Shown here one piece after another: positions 9,942 to 21,982 of a DNA stretch of 64,000 nt; positions within the stretch are counted from its first letter, which is position 1; every line of letters begins with the position of its first letter. The notes beneath the pieces are model-generated. The model did no database searches. It was not told the origin of the DNA and saw nothing but the letters and a program-made list of their open reading frames with translations. Source of the stretch: Chaetoderma sp. LZ-2023a (taxonomy: Eukaryota > Mollusca > Caudofoveata > Chaetodermatida > Chaetodermatidae). A program made the translations under genes and the position numbers. The DNA is taken from positions 136,986,508-137,050,507 of the forward strand of contig CM067374.1 in assembly GCA_034401795.1 (NCBI GenBank), given 5' to 3'.

Positions 9942-10489
9942 TCTAGGTGTACATATTTTGATGAGGTATCCTCATTTTTTTTATATATTTCACATTTAAT
10001 CAATGGAAACATCTACTTTATGGGCTGCATCAGTCTTCACCAATGGGGAGATGATGACAGCGCCAATCTTCCACAAGGTCAGTCTTGTGTGTGTTGTCCA
10101 TGGTTTTTTGTAATGTCACGTGACCCTTCATTATTAATATGGTGATGGTACGTGTTTTATGTGGTTCATTATTGAGAGTATACGAAAATGAAGCCTTTTC
10201 GTTTAATGTCCTATAGTACATGGCACTTGTACGTAGAGAGCGTATGGGACATTGAGGTCATTCAGTCTTCCTCCCATGAGGATTGGGGTGGGGGGGGAGC
10301 GCTTATGACTTTTAGTCATCTCTCAGCCATCGGTTTGTGTTAGCCGATGTTTTTCCTATCTATTCCTGATTGTGTTTCCACACAATTTCATAAGTTTAAG
10401 TGCCTTAATCGCAGAAAAGCGCATAGGGAAGAGCTGGTCTTTTGACCTCGCCTCCCTCCGCCGAATTCACTGACGAATTTTGGCAATAT

Positions 10490-10598
10490 CAAAGAGTATT
10501 AGGGAGGTAAGTATACTCTTGAAGTGAAATAAACGAAATCACGGATTTCTTTTTTCACGAGAGAGTTGATACTTACCTCCCTAATACGGACCCGGCCT
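10490..10598. repeat. DIRS internal complementary region
   Basis: It reads GGCAATATCAAAGAGTATTA...ACTCTTGAAG (reverse of the left end) followed directly by TGAAATAAACGAAATCAC...ACTTACCTCC (reverse of the right end at 16809-16905). In DIRS replication this segment templates joining of the two ends into a circle. Confidence 0.9.
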
Positions 10599-10634
10599 CT
10601 CCGCCCCACTGAGGCTCGGTCTTCAGGCTCTTAT

Positions 10635-10781
10635 TATGTTGCATGTGTGTCAGCCAATAAATTAGCCAGAGGAAGTACTAGTCGGCGCATGCGCGGTGGT
10701 CGGGCTGGCATCCGCCTGACTGACTTCTGACTACCTGCCCATAAGGGGCACCTTTCTTTTTAAATCTGATTGTTTTATTAA
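10635..10781. repeat. DIRS right inverted terminal repeat, proximal part
   Basis: The reverse complement of the left repeat: 'AGCCAATAAATTAGCC', 'GGAAGTACTAGTCGGCGCAT', 'CTGCCCATAAGGGGCAC'. It is interrupted at TTAA 10778-10781 and resumes at 16809. Confidence 0.92.
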
Positions 10782-13288
10782 CCCTCTGGGCCCTACCAAG
10801 AATTTACAAAAAAGTGCTAGAAACCCTACAGCCAAAAGCTAGAAACTTGCTTAGAAACCTAGCTAGTTAGCGGTAGTGGAGTGATAGCGGCGTAGTGCTA
10901 CCATGCCAACTATATTAACTATTTTTGGCAAAGTAACAGATCACTATATATAAAACTATATATCATTAGAAAGGGCAATAAAATACCTTTAAGTACATAT
11001 AAAATTTGTATGAATAAAATATATTTTAGTTAGTCAATGTGCCTCTCAAAATGGCCACACCTTATAGGATAAATACATTGGTCTATTTTTGCAAAGTTTA
11101 TCGAAGTTTTTTTTACTTTTACAAATGCCATTGATAAATTTAATCACAATGGTATTAAAACTAACAGATACCAAAGTTTCGTGAAGGTTTTCATCCGATA
11201 AGATGTGAAAATGACAATTATATTATGTCATGGTACCGTAAAATTTCGAGAAATTCCGGTCATGATTTTGGGGGGAGGCCTCATTCAATGTTGAATAATT
11301 CCTTTATACATAATCGAACACATACCAGGGTTTCTCAGCGTTGACAGCGAATAAATGGCAAATTTTATGCTATGTAGCATTGCTGGGTGCACTCAGCCGT
11401 TTAAAAAGCGAACGTGAATGTTTTACACTAAGATTTTATAGCATCGGACATTTTTTCGTAGCGGCGTCCCAAATAAGAATCGTTTATCGTGAAAGATCGC
11501 GAGAGAACGACAGGAATTTGTAGAATTGTACCCGTATCTAATATACGAGTACCAAGCTCATTACCCGTTATTGGCAACACTGTATCGCGTACTATAAGAT
11601 TGATGCGTATGATTGGTCGGGAATACATGAATATTAATTTTTTCGCCAAGATGGCGACACGATCAGCTGTTTTGCAAAATAGCTGTGTGTTCAAATATGT
11701 GAATTTATGCATATTTCTTGTGCGCCACAAACTAAAAAGTAGACAGATGACTAGATTAACGATATTGCCAATCGGGAAGTGGGATGCCGATATATTTGAC
11801 AACTTTCGCATCTCAACTCGGCCTAATTAATGCTAGTAATTTGAAGAGTAAGTTATCTCGGAATTGTAAACAAAGACACGCATCGGATTCGATGATTGAG
11901 ATTATCGGATTGTTTATCTATAACCTTATTGTGATTTCGCGACCAGAGGTAAACGAAATTGATTTATATATTATTGGTTCAGCTGCTCTCTTAACACAAT
12001 CTATAACTTTCTCGGTTAAATTAGTCATTGAGTAACTGAAAACTTACAAGTAACAGCACATTTACTAAATAATTCCTTAGAAAACTAATATTTCACTATT
12101 TCCCTCGTTACAAACATTCTATCACCATTTACTGTGTGGCCAGTATCCTCTGATCAAAGCTATAGAGAACCGGGGCCCTGAAATAAACTTGTGTGCCCAA
12201 AATCAAAAACAATTGTCATATTTGAACCTGAAATTCCAGAACTCCACATTTACAGTCATTATGAATGTAAGACTTTGTAACAGTAAGATGTTGATATACT
12301 TTGAATCCAATGTGAAGCTGGTGCTGCCTTAGCCAGTTTAATTAGTTTCAAAATATTCAACAGAATTCTGAAACATTCGTAGCAAATTTATTATTCGCTC
12401 TTGTCGATTGAAAAGGTTAATCCAGTAACTAGTAGTCATACTCCCTCCTTGGACGATATATGCCCACCATTTATTATATTATTCATTTCATTTATGCACT
12501 AAAATCTGAGGGTGTTGTATGACCATAACACCCGTTGTCGGGTCATAATGTTTACCAGTATATCCCTTAGTCTGAGTCTGCTCTGACTCAACCTGCCCCA
12601 GGGACAGATAATTGGACAGACTGTCAGTCTGTGACAGTCTGTCCAAATATCTGTCACTGGGATGGGTTGAGTCAGAGCAGACTCGGACTATATATCCCTA
12701 TGACCTTGCGCCGTACATGTATATTGTTAACCATTTAACATTTGAGTCAGACCAAAACTGCTGCAGTTGTCGAGGAAAATGTAAATTTTCCGACCAAAGT
12801 AAGATTATTTTTGAAAATGTATCACTGGAATGACTTGCTCTTGGTCTGCATATGGGAATTGTCTATGAGAAAATTTAAATTTTCATGAAAAAATGTGATT
12901 GTTAGTCTTAATATAACACTTCTAGAATTTGGATATTTCTAACTTATCCTTCCTATTTTTTGCAGGTGACTGATGGGCGATGGCTTCTAAACTCTAAACG
13001 GACTCAGTTTTTCCTGCTACGCCTAATGGATTTACTAACATGGATTTTATAAAAATAAAAATTTGATGACCTGTGTTACTCTATAATCTAATTTTTGTAT
13101 GGAAACAGTATATTTGAACTAAAACATGCTGATGTACGTTCGAAACATGATCAGCTACTACACACATCAATGGCTGACAGCTATGCCGGCGGCTGTTCTG
13201 GATCGACTGCCGACTGTTATCAACCGTATTCCTGAGGGCTAGGTTAATGTGCATCTCACATAAGCTCTATGTATCATTTGAGATTGGG

Positions 13289-13707
13289 TGGGATTTGAAT
13301 CAAATATCAATAAATTAAATTTAATCTCTTAATTATACCCACACGTTTTGAAAAAACTGCAGGGATATTACAATCGCCTCCATCTGTCTGTCTGTCCATC
13401 CATCTCCTCAGAAAGCTTTTGGTAGAATTCAATCAAAATTATTGTGTAAATTACCGATATGCTTGTGGATTGGGAGACACCATTTACACTAGGCTCCATT
13501 CCCAGAGGGGTAGGGTTGATGGAAGACTGTCGAAGTTAAAGGAATATAACCAAATCTGGTGATTTACCATATCATGGCCCTATGGGTGTAGAATGTGAGA
13601 CAACCTAATACATTAGGTTGTGACACTGCTCGGGTCGGAAGAGGCTGATGGGGGAGGGGCAAAACGTCAACTGAATTTGTTATGTGAGTAGCGGCGACAG
13701 CAGAGTG
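13289..13707. other. 419-bp block present only in copy 1 of the TTAA element
   Basis: The flanking sequence ('CTATGTATCATTTGAGATTG' and 'AGTGAAATCTACACAATG') is adjacent in the other copy at about 20390-20430. This block is therefore an insertion here or a deletion there. No ORF or terminal repeat recognised. Confidence 0.6.
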
Positions 13708-13865
13708 AAATCTACACAATGTAATGTGCACAAGATCAAGGTAAGAGATGAATTGCCCATATCTCATTTTAATGGGGAAAAATTAAAATTTATAAAGGAA
13801 AGCTGGTGAATATTTTAGAATTAGTTTGCCTTTGCTGACCTGGTGAGTTGGGCAGCAACAGCCTT

Positions 13866-15460
13866 CAGTCAAATCAAAGTACTTGAAATTGGTTTCAAAA
13901 TATTCACCAAGTTAGCTGTATCTATGGTTACCATGAAATTTGGAATTCAGGATTCAAAGTATATAAACTGATCCCAACACGTGCAAATCATCGATGGAGC
14001 TTATGTAGAGATGGGCGGGGCAAAGCTAAAAAATTATCCATTAGAAAATCTAAATTTCTGCACTCCTTCCCTTTGTCAATTCCAGTTTTTACTATGTTTA
14101 ACCCTTTCGTGACAAGTCCTGAAAACAATGTGGCATGGCAAATGATGGTTGTAGCCTAATTTCTCAATCCGAAAGAAAATTACATTTTAGTATGATGACT
14201 GAATTAATTATACCTACCAACCTTGTCTCTTTGAGTCCATTCATTATCCCCATACCTACCTTGTCTCCTCGAGTCCATTCATTATCTCCATGTTTTGAAA
14301 AGGAAATTTATTGTAAGCAGAGATTGGAGTCTTCCAGATTTATCTAGATTTCTGGATTTTTCATAGACTACTCTCGCACACCAGTTGACACCCTCTCCAT
14401 GAATTGAAATTAAGCCAAATGAGCCACTATGTTCAGATAGGACTAGTGATTACTAGATTCTACTTTAGCCCTTCAAATTTTCTATACAGACCAAGGGAAG
14501 ACTATTTTTGAAATTTTACAACTGGAATGACTGGCTCAATTACCGAGCATTCTAGTGGTAAATTTTCAAAAAGTCTTGCTCTGTTAATCAACATTTCTTA
14601 AGATCACAGCAGAGGCATTCATTGGCCACCATGACCATTAAAGGGTTGACAAATGAAATTGTTGCCATTGGGCTGGTCATTGTATTAACCCTGGTCAATT
14701 TCTACTAGCCTCTGGCTCATGTTAATTTTAACTCCTGCTCTCACAGATCAATTCCTCTGATGACATCCAGATTTTTCAAATCAATTCACTCGTCTCTGTG
14801 TAATGAAACTAATTAAAACAAATTTGGTATGTGATTATGGAGTGCAGAGGAGACTCCCCCAGGGATGGGATGGGTAAAGAGGTCAAAGTGGTGAGCATGG
14901 GGATTTGCTATAATGCGTCATCGACCAAGCAATCTAGTTATCACTCACTTACCATCATTGTCGAAGACTTGATGCTTGATAAATAACATTATGAACAGGA
15001 GTAATCAGAGATTGTAACCCACCGCCGAGACCACCCTACCGTTTTTGTCATATCCAAATTTGTTAAATCTTTATGTATGATCACACAAAGTCTGGAAACT
15101 CTTGTATAGGTTATGTTGGTTTGTTGTGTTAAAATTTTAAACGAATCGGATCAGTAGTTTTTTAGATGCAATACTGGATGCATGCACACACATAATACCC
15201 TTTCCCCTTAGGGCAAGGGTAATAATCCAGGAATGAATAGCAATAAAGATCAAAAGTACCTGCAATCTAAAGAAACAATCTGTTGAGTATATATTGACAA
15301 ATTCAATTGGAATCTATTGTTGTCCAAAACAACACCAGTTTCCAATCAAATTGGACTCGATATATTCAACAAATCTACTATACATAGTCCAGTCTGATTA
15401 CCTAAGATGAGATTCTCTCTCTCCCTCTCACTTCGAGTAAACTTTATTTGATATTTACAC
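13866..15460. other. 1.6-kb block present only in copy 1 of the TTAA element
   Basis: The second copy passes directly from the equivalent of 13865 to that of 15461 (near 20210-20245), apart from about 35 bases. The block contains a 'GGGCGGGGCAAAGCTAAA' fragment of the composite dispersed repeat (13965-14030) and a foldback repeat (14490-14595). Around 14980-15240 there is an AT-rich stretch that resembles a worn repeat tail. No gene seen. Confidence 0.55.
14490..14595. repeat. 125-bp foldback repeat, copy 5
   Basis: 'AGACTATTTTTGAAATTTTA' and 'CTGGAATGACTGGCTCAATT' are mirrored by 'CATTCTAGTGGTAAATTTTC'. Copy 4 (12791-12856) and copy 6 (20828-20890) are the same shortened copy seen in both TTAA elements, and so are older than the duplication of that element. 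Confidence 0.85.
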
Positions 15461-16808
15461 TGATAGCTTACAAATAATACAGTATTCAACCCTTTAATAC
15501 GCAAGCTTTACCACTGGAACATGTTGTCACCTAATGCAGCAACATCTTCCAGTCCAATCGATCTCAAAATATTCAACAATTTAATCACCAGTCCTACTAA
15601 GTAATATGACACTCTTACATAGAAGAAACTGTATTTGACATACATGTAGTTTACAATGGCAGCTTATACAATAAGTGAATCGAAATAAAATGGTACAGTA
15701 GATTTACATCAAGCGCATCAGATTTAACCCTTACCACTCTTATGTCAATATTCTATCTTTTAATGTGCCAATAGCCTGGAAAACTGGTACTGTTCTACTT
15801 CTACTAATAGAAACTGGTGTACATTTTTTAACAACTTTGGTTTGGTAGATGATGTTGCTATCTATGACAGCAACATCTTCCACCAAATCTGTTGAGACAA
15901 GAACACCAGTTCTTTTAATTTAATTTGAAAATTAAAAATTTTGACAGAATGGTAGAGGTTAATAAAATAGTGCAGAAGATAGAATTACAGAATCATCATT
16001 TTCATGAAATCTCAACCAGATAACTGTCCTATTCGCCATATGATCCTGAAGAAAAAAAGAAGAGAAACATTTACAAGATGAAAGAACAATAGAAAACGGA
16101 AATAAAACTGGAACAGTCAACAAAGGTGATTTCAAAGAGCTAATATGTCTCATGACTGGCATTACTTTAATAATGCATGTTACGGGCCCGTATTGACCCA
16201 GTAGCAGCCCCGTAACATGCGGTATCATGATAGATGATTGAAGAACAGAAATTAGACCGTAGATGCAGGCCAATATCTCCCTAGAAGCTAAATGACGGGT
16301 GTGATATAATGGTATTAATGGGCAAGCTATGTAAGGATGCACACTTTAAATTTTGTAGGCGTCAGTGTAGCTGTTCAGCTGTATGTACTATTTTACCGAC
16401 GCAATTATAAATTAGGTTAGACATTCTCACTAAGCGATTCCGGCCATCAAGGAATCGAGTACTCGGTTAAATAAAGGAATCGACACGCTATCGTTGACGA
16501 TTTTACGCTAGGAATTTCATTCACAGAAAACTATTTATATTTTCCCGTAGAAATTTGTAAACAAACTGAATTAACCAATCAACAGTCGATTTATAAAATT
16601 CAGTCATCTGCCGTAATGTAACGCTACGTTTGATTGGATAAAACACCCGTAATGCTTGCGTATTTAGCGATCGAAAACTGGTGCTCTTAAAACCGTCCAG
16701 ACGGCGCGTAGGTCTCTAGGCAAGTTTATTGAAAACCGTCCAGACGGCTCGTAGGTTTATTTGTACGCTTTTTGCGCGCCGTCTAGACGGCTCGTAGTTT
16801 CCTTAGGG

Positions 16809-16905
16809 TTAAGTGAAAGCCGATATTTAGCAATATCAAAGAGTATTAGGGAGGTAAGTATCAACTCTCTCGTGAAAAAAGAAATCTGTGATTTCGTTTA
16901 TTTCA
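16809..16905. repeat. DIRS right inverted terminal repeat, distal part
   Basis: After the TTAA target duplication the sequence continues GTGAAAGCCGATATTTAGC, 'AATATCAAAGAGTATTAGGG', and ends TTTCGTTTATTTCA. It matches the reverse of the left repeat and of the internal complementary region. Confidence 0.9.
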
Positions 16906-16924
16906 TGGTACAACATGATAACTT

Positions 16925-18090
16925 TAAAAAACAATGAGATGAAATGTCACTTTGGATGCTACAACATAATGCCTGTTAAAGACGGCAGAATGAAACATCA
17001 CTTTCAACGTGCCTTTCAAAGATGACAAGATAACAAGTCACTTTCAACGCCACAACATAATGCCTTTCAAAGATGACAAGATAACAGGTCATTTTGAATA
17101 CTATAACATAATGCCTTTCAAAGATGACAAGATAACGGGTCATTTTGAATGCTATAACATAATGCCTTTCAAAGATGACAAGATAATAGGTCATTTTGAA
17201 TACTATACCGTAATGCCTTTCAAAGATGACAAGATAACAAGTCATTTTGAATACTATACCGTAATGCCTTTCAAAGATGACAAGATAACAGGTCATTTTG
17301 AATGCCACAACATAATGCCTTTCAAAGATGACAAGATAATAGGTCATTTTGAATGCTATAACATAATGCCTTTCAAAGATGACAAGATAACAGGTCATTT
17401 TGAATACTATAACATAATGCCTTTCAAAGATGACAAGATAACAGGTCATTTTGAATGCTATAACATAATGCCTTTCAAAGATGACAAGATAATAGGTCAT
17501 TTTGAATACTATACCGTAATGCCTTTCAAAGATGACAAGATAACAGGTCATTTTGAATACTATAACATAATGCCTTTCAAAGATGACAAGATAACAGGTC
17601 ATTTTGAATACTATACCGTAATGCCTTTCAAAGATGACAAGATAACAGGTCATTTTGAATACTATAACATAATGCCTTTCAAAGATGACAAGATAACAGG
17701 TCATTTTGAATACTATACCGTAATGCCTTTCAAAGATGACAAGATAATAGGTCATTTTGAATACTATACCGTAATGCCTTTCAAAGATGACAAGATAATA
17801 GGTCATTTTGAATACTATACCGTAATGCCTTTCAAAGATGACAAGATAACAGGTCATTTTGAATGCTATACCGTAATGCCTTTCAAAGATGACAAGATAA
17901 CAAGTCACTTTGAATGCCATAACGTGATGTTTTTTAAAGATACTGAGATGAAAGGTCACTTGGAACGCAACATGATGATGATGATGTTGATGATGATGCC
18001 TTCAAAGACAGTGAGAGGAGATGTCACTGAATGACATAACATGATGTCTTTCAAAGATATGGAAATTAAACATCACTTTAAGCGCCATAA
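16925..18090. repeat. 51-bp satellite, about 22 units
   Basis: Unit: AATGCCTTTCAAAGATGACA, then AGATAACAGGTCATTTTGAA, then TACTATAACAT. Eighteen central units are nearly identical, with an alternation of 'AACAT' and 'ACCGT' endings. Outer units are degenerate. A 51-bp unit is 17 codons, and both strands stay open for more than 320 codons (+ strand MPFKDDKITGHFEYYNI repeated; - strand MTCYLVIFERHYGIVFK repeated). I read the frames as a by-product of the period. The array starts about 20 bp after the DIRS right end. Confidence 0.95.
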
Positions 18091-18590
18091 GCAGTTCGAA
18101 AATCGCATCAAAGTCTTTATTGCTCTAAAAATCCTAAACCTAGATTGTTTGAAAGAACATTAAGAGGACACTAAATACATACAATATAGTCAGTAGAATA
18201 AATTCAAGCTAGCTAGCTTGGGATAACAATTCAATCATGAGTTACCAAAAAATCCTAATTAATTTATTATATGTCAAGATATTTGTTTTGCTCCTTCAGT
18301 TTGGAAAATACTGATGTTTTAACTTGAAAACTTATCCAAGACATTAATATCAGAAGCGATAACCATATGACCAGGAGATTCTTATGTGGAAAGTGGTGGG
18401 AGCTTTCTCTGTTGATTTTGTAATTGTTAATCGGTGGCCACTTTTACTGCTTAACCCATTAGTGGGGATGCGGTAATAGTAATATGTACTACTAGTAACC
18501 TGTGACGATGGGCGCCAGAATTTCCATTCAGAATTTTGCTTGAAATTTTGTTTCCCATCTTCTTTAATGTAATGTATCATGTATATTTAA
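18091..18590. other. Unassigned AT-rich stretch left of TTAA copy 2
   Basis: No coding exon recognised. 'GGGGATGCGGTAATAGTAAT' at about 18468 recurs at 26050 and looks like a hAT-type terminus. The last bases 'CATGTATATTTAA' join across the transposon to 'TTAAATGCAAATG' at 25335, giving a continuous sequence like that at 54850-54880. Confidence 0.5.
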
Positions 18591-18600
18591 CCTTAAGGAA

Positions 18601-18965
18601 CCTACGAGCCGTCTAGACGGCGCGCAAAAAGCGTACAAATAAACCTATGAGCCGTCTAGACGGCGCGCAAAAAGCGTACAAATAAACCTATGAGCCGTCT
18701 AGACGGCGCGCAAAAAGCGTACAAATAAACCTATGAGCCGTCTAGATGGCGCGCAAAAAGCGTACAAATAAACCTATGAGCCGTCTAGATGGCGCGCAAA
18801 AAGCGTACAAATAAACCTACGAGCCGTCTAGATGGCGCGCAAAAAGCGTACAAATAAACCGAGCCATCTAGACGGCGCGCAAAAAGCGTACAAATAAACC
18901 TACGAGCCGTCTGGACGGTTTTCAATAATTGGACGTGGTGGCCTACGCGCCGTCTGGACGGCCTT
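18601..18965. repeat. 43-bp subterminal repeats with CCGTCTAGACGG palindrome
   Basis: About seven units of GAGCCGTCTAGACGGCGCGC, AAAAAGCGTACAAATAAACC and TAT. Each holds the perfect 12-bp palindrome CCGTCTAGACGG or a one-base variant. Copy 1 of the element has only about three at 16690-16795. Subterminal repeated palindromes are often transposase-binding sites; that role is inferred. Confidence 0.85.
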
Positions 18966-20827
18966 AAGAGCACCAGTTTTCGATTGCTAAATACGCAAGC
19001 ATTACGGGCGTTTTATCCAATCAAACTTAGCGTTACATTACGTCAGATGATTGAATTTTATAAATCCAGTGTTGATTGGTCAATTCAGTTTGTTTACAAA
19101 TTTCTACGGGAAAATATGTATAGTTTTCTATGAATGAAATTCCTAGCGTAAAATCGTCAACGATAGCGTGTCGATTCCTTTATTTAACCGAGTACTCGAT
19201 TCCCTGATGGCCGGAATCGCTTAGTGAGACTGTCTAACCTAATTTATAATTGCGTTTGGTAAAATATTACATACAGCTGAATAGCTACACCGATGCCTAC
19301 AAGATTTAAAGTGTGCATCCTTACATAGCTTGCCCATTAATACCATTATATCATACCCGTCATTTAGCTTCTAGGGAGATATTGGCGTGCTTCTACGGTC
19401 TAATTTCTGTTCCTCAAGCATCTATCATGATAATGCATGTTACGGGGCCGCTACTGGGTCAGTGCGGGCCCGTAACATGCATTATTAGAGTAATGCCAGT
19501 CATGAGACATATTAGCTTGCTATTGCCATTTGAAATCACCTTTGTTGACTGTTCCAGTTTTATTTCCGTTTTCTATTGTTCTTTCATCTTGTAAATGTTT
19601 CTCTTCTTTTTTTCTTCAGTATCATATGGCGAATAAGACAGTGATCTGGTTGAGATTTCATGAAAATGATGATTCTATAATTCTATCTTCTGCACTATTT
19701 TATTAACCCCTACCATTCTATGTCGAAATTTAAAATTTTCAAATTAAATTAAAAGAACCGGTGTTCTTGTCTCAACAGATTTGTTGGAAGATGTTGCTGT
19801 CGTAGATAGCAACATCATCTACCAAACCAAAGTTGTTAAAAAATGTACACCAGTTTCTATTAGTAGAAGTAGAACAGTACCAGTTTTCCAGGCTATTGGC
19901 ACATTAAAAGATAGAATATTGACATAAGAGTGGTAAGGGTTAAATCTGATGCGCTTGATGTAAATCTACTGTACCATTTTATTTCGATTCACTTATTGTA
20001 TAAGCTGCCATTGTAAACTACATGTATGTCAAATACAGTTTCTTCTATGTAAGAGTGTCATATTACTTAGTAGGACTGGTGATTAAATTGTTGAATATTT
20101 TGAGATCGATTGCACTGCAAGATGTTGCTGCATTAGGTGACAACATGTTCCAGTGGTAAAGCTTGCGTATTAAAGGGTTGAATACTGTATTACTTGTAAG
20201 CTATCAGTGTAAGTAACCGCCATACCAAATTGGTTGAAATCGTTACTGCCCAACTCACCAGGTCAGCAAAGGCAAACTAATTCTAAAATATTCACCAGCT
20301 TTCCTTTATAAATTTAAATTTTTTTGCCATTAAAATGAGATATGGGCAATTCATCTCTTACCTTGATCTTGTGCACGTTACATTGTGTAGATTCCACTCA
20401 ATCTCAAATGATACATAGAGCTTATGTGAGATGTACATTAGCTGAGCCCTCAGGAATATGGTTGATAACAGTCGGCAGTCGATCCAGAACAGCCGCCGGC
20501 ATAGCTGTCAGCCATTGATGTGTGTAGTAGCTGATCATGTTTCGAATGTACATCATCATGTTTTAGTTCAAATATACTGTTTCCATACAAAAATTAGATT
20601 ATAGAGTAACACAGGTCATCAAATTTTTATTTTTATAAAATCCATGTTAGTAAATCCATTAGGCGTAGCAGGAAAAACTGAGTCCATTTTGAGTTTAGAA
20701 GCCATCGCCCATCAGTCACCTGCAAAAAATAGGAAGGATAAGTTAGAAATATACAAATTCTAGAAGTGTTATATTAAGACTAACAATCAAATTCTTTCAT
20801 GAAAATTTTAATTTTCTCAGACAATGC

Positions 20828-20890
20828 CCATATGCAGACCAAGAGCAAGTCATTCCAGTGATACATTTTCAAAAATAATCTTACTTTGGT
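20828..20890. repeat. Foldback repeat, copy 6 (shortened)
   Basis: 'CATATGCAGACCAAGAGCAA' joined to 'GTCATTCCAGTGATACATTT'. The centre is missing exactly as in the mirrored copy at 12791-12856. Confidence 0.75.
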
Positions 20891-21982
20891 CGCAAAATTA
20901 ACATTTTCCTCGACAACTGCAGCAGTTTTGGTCTGACTCAAATGTTAAATGGTTAACAATATACATGTACGGCGCAAGGTCATAGGGATATATAGTCCGA
21001 GTCTGCTCTGACTCAACCCGTCCCAGTGACAGATATTTGGACAGACTCAGACTAAGGGATATACTGGTAAACATTATGACCTGACAATGGGTGTTATGGC
21101 CATACACCGCCCTCAGATTTATATTTTAGCGCAGAAATGAAATGAATAATATAATAAATGGTGGGCATATATCGTCCAAGGAGGGAGTATGATTACTAGT
21201 TACTGGATTAACTTTTTCAATCGACAAGAGCGAATAATAAATTTGCTACGAATGTTTCAAAATTCTGTTGAATATTTTGAAACTAATTAAACTGGCTAAG
21301 GCAGCACCAGCTTCACATTGGATTCAAAATATTCAACATCTTACATTTATAATGACTGTAAATGTGAAGTTCTGGAATTTCGGGTTCAAATGTGACAATT
21401 GTTTTTGATTTTGAGCACACAAGTTTATTTCAGGGCCCCGGTTCTCTACATCTTTGATCAGAGGATACTGGCCACACAGTAAATGGTGATAGAATGTTTG
21501 TAACCAGGCCAATAGTGAAATATTTGTTTTCTAAGGAATTATTAGTAAGTTCCATTCATCAATGATTATTAGTAAATGTGCCGTTACTTGTAAGTTTACA
21601 GTCACTCAATAACTAATTTAACCGAGAAAGTTATAGATTGTGTTAAGAGAGCAGCTGAACCAATAATACATAAATCAATTTCGTTTACCTCTGGTCGCGA
21701 AATAACAATAAGGTCATAGATAAACAATCCGATAGGCTCAATCATCGATGCGTGTTATTGTTTACAATTTCCAAGAAAATGTACTCTTCAAATTACCATC
21801 AATATAATTACCGAGTTGAGATGCGAAAGTTGTCAAATATATCGGCATCCCACTTCCCGATAGGCAATATCGTTAATCTAGTCATCTGTCTACTTTTTAG
21901 TTTGTGGCGTACAAGAAATATGCATAGATTGACATTTGAACACACATACTATTTTGCAAAACATTTGATCGTGTCGCCATCT

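Larger units (their letters stand above)
10782..16808 (+). mobile_element. TTAA-flanked DNA transposon (piggyBac-like, nonautonomous), copy 1
   Basis: Flanked by TTAA at 10778-10781 and 16809-16812. The ends begin CCCTCTGGGCCCTACC and, at the other side in reverse, CCCTAAGGAAACTACG. TTAA duplication with CCCT ends is the piggyBac signature. The flanks rejoin into a continuous DIRS inverted repeat, which proves both the borders and a younger age than the DIRS copy. No transposase ORF is visible. Relative to the second copy (18591-25334, reversed) it has extra blocks at 13289-13707 and 13866-15460. It contains old palindromic repeats at 12310-12370, 12791-12856, 13807-13920 and 14490-14595, and three subterminal 43-bp motifs near 16690-16795. 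Confidence 0.85.
4347..16905 (+). mobile_element. DIRS-type tyrosine-recombinase retrotransposon with nested insertion
   Basis: DIRS elements replicate through a circular intermediate using a tyrosine recombinase instead of a DDE integrase. All the expected parts are here: left inverted repeat (4347-4555), a gag-like region, a reverse transcriptase/RNase H ORF, a tyrosine recombinase, an internal complementary region (10490-10598), and a right inverted repeat (10635-10781 plus 16809-16905). The right repeat is split at a TTAA by a 6,027-bp DNA transposon. Without it the element is about 6.5 kb. The complementary region reads as the left and right termini joined in reverse, exactly the DIRS layout, and fixes the outer ends at about 4347 and 16905. 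The recombinase has a frameshift and a stop and gag has breaks, so this copy is probably not autonomous now. It is on the sense strand of the MORC gene. Confidence 0.93.

Noticed and set aside
16976..18034. Open frames of 327 and 341 codons on opposite strands
   Set aside because: They coincide with the 51-bp satellite; the peptide is the same 17-residue unit on each strand, with no domain, promoter or splice context.
15959..19594. Frames of 127 and 93 codons beginning MHPYIACPLIPLYHTRH in both TTAA copies
   Set aside because: Conserved only because the two transposon copies are homologous. A GC-rich palindrome (ATGCATGTTACGGGCCCG and its mirror) lies inside the frame, and no domain is recognised.
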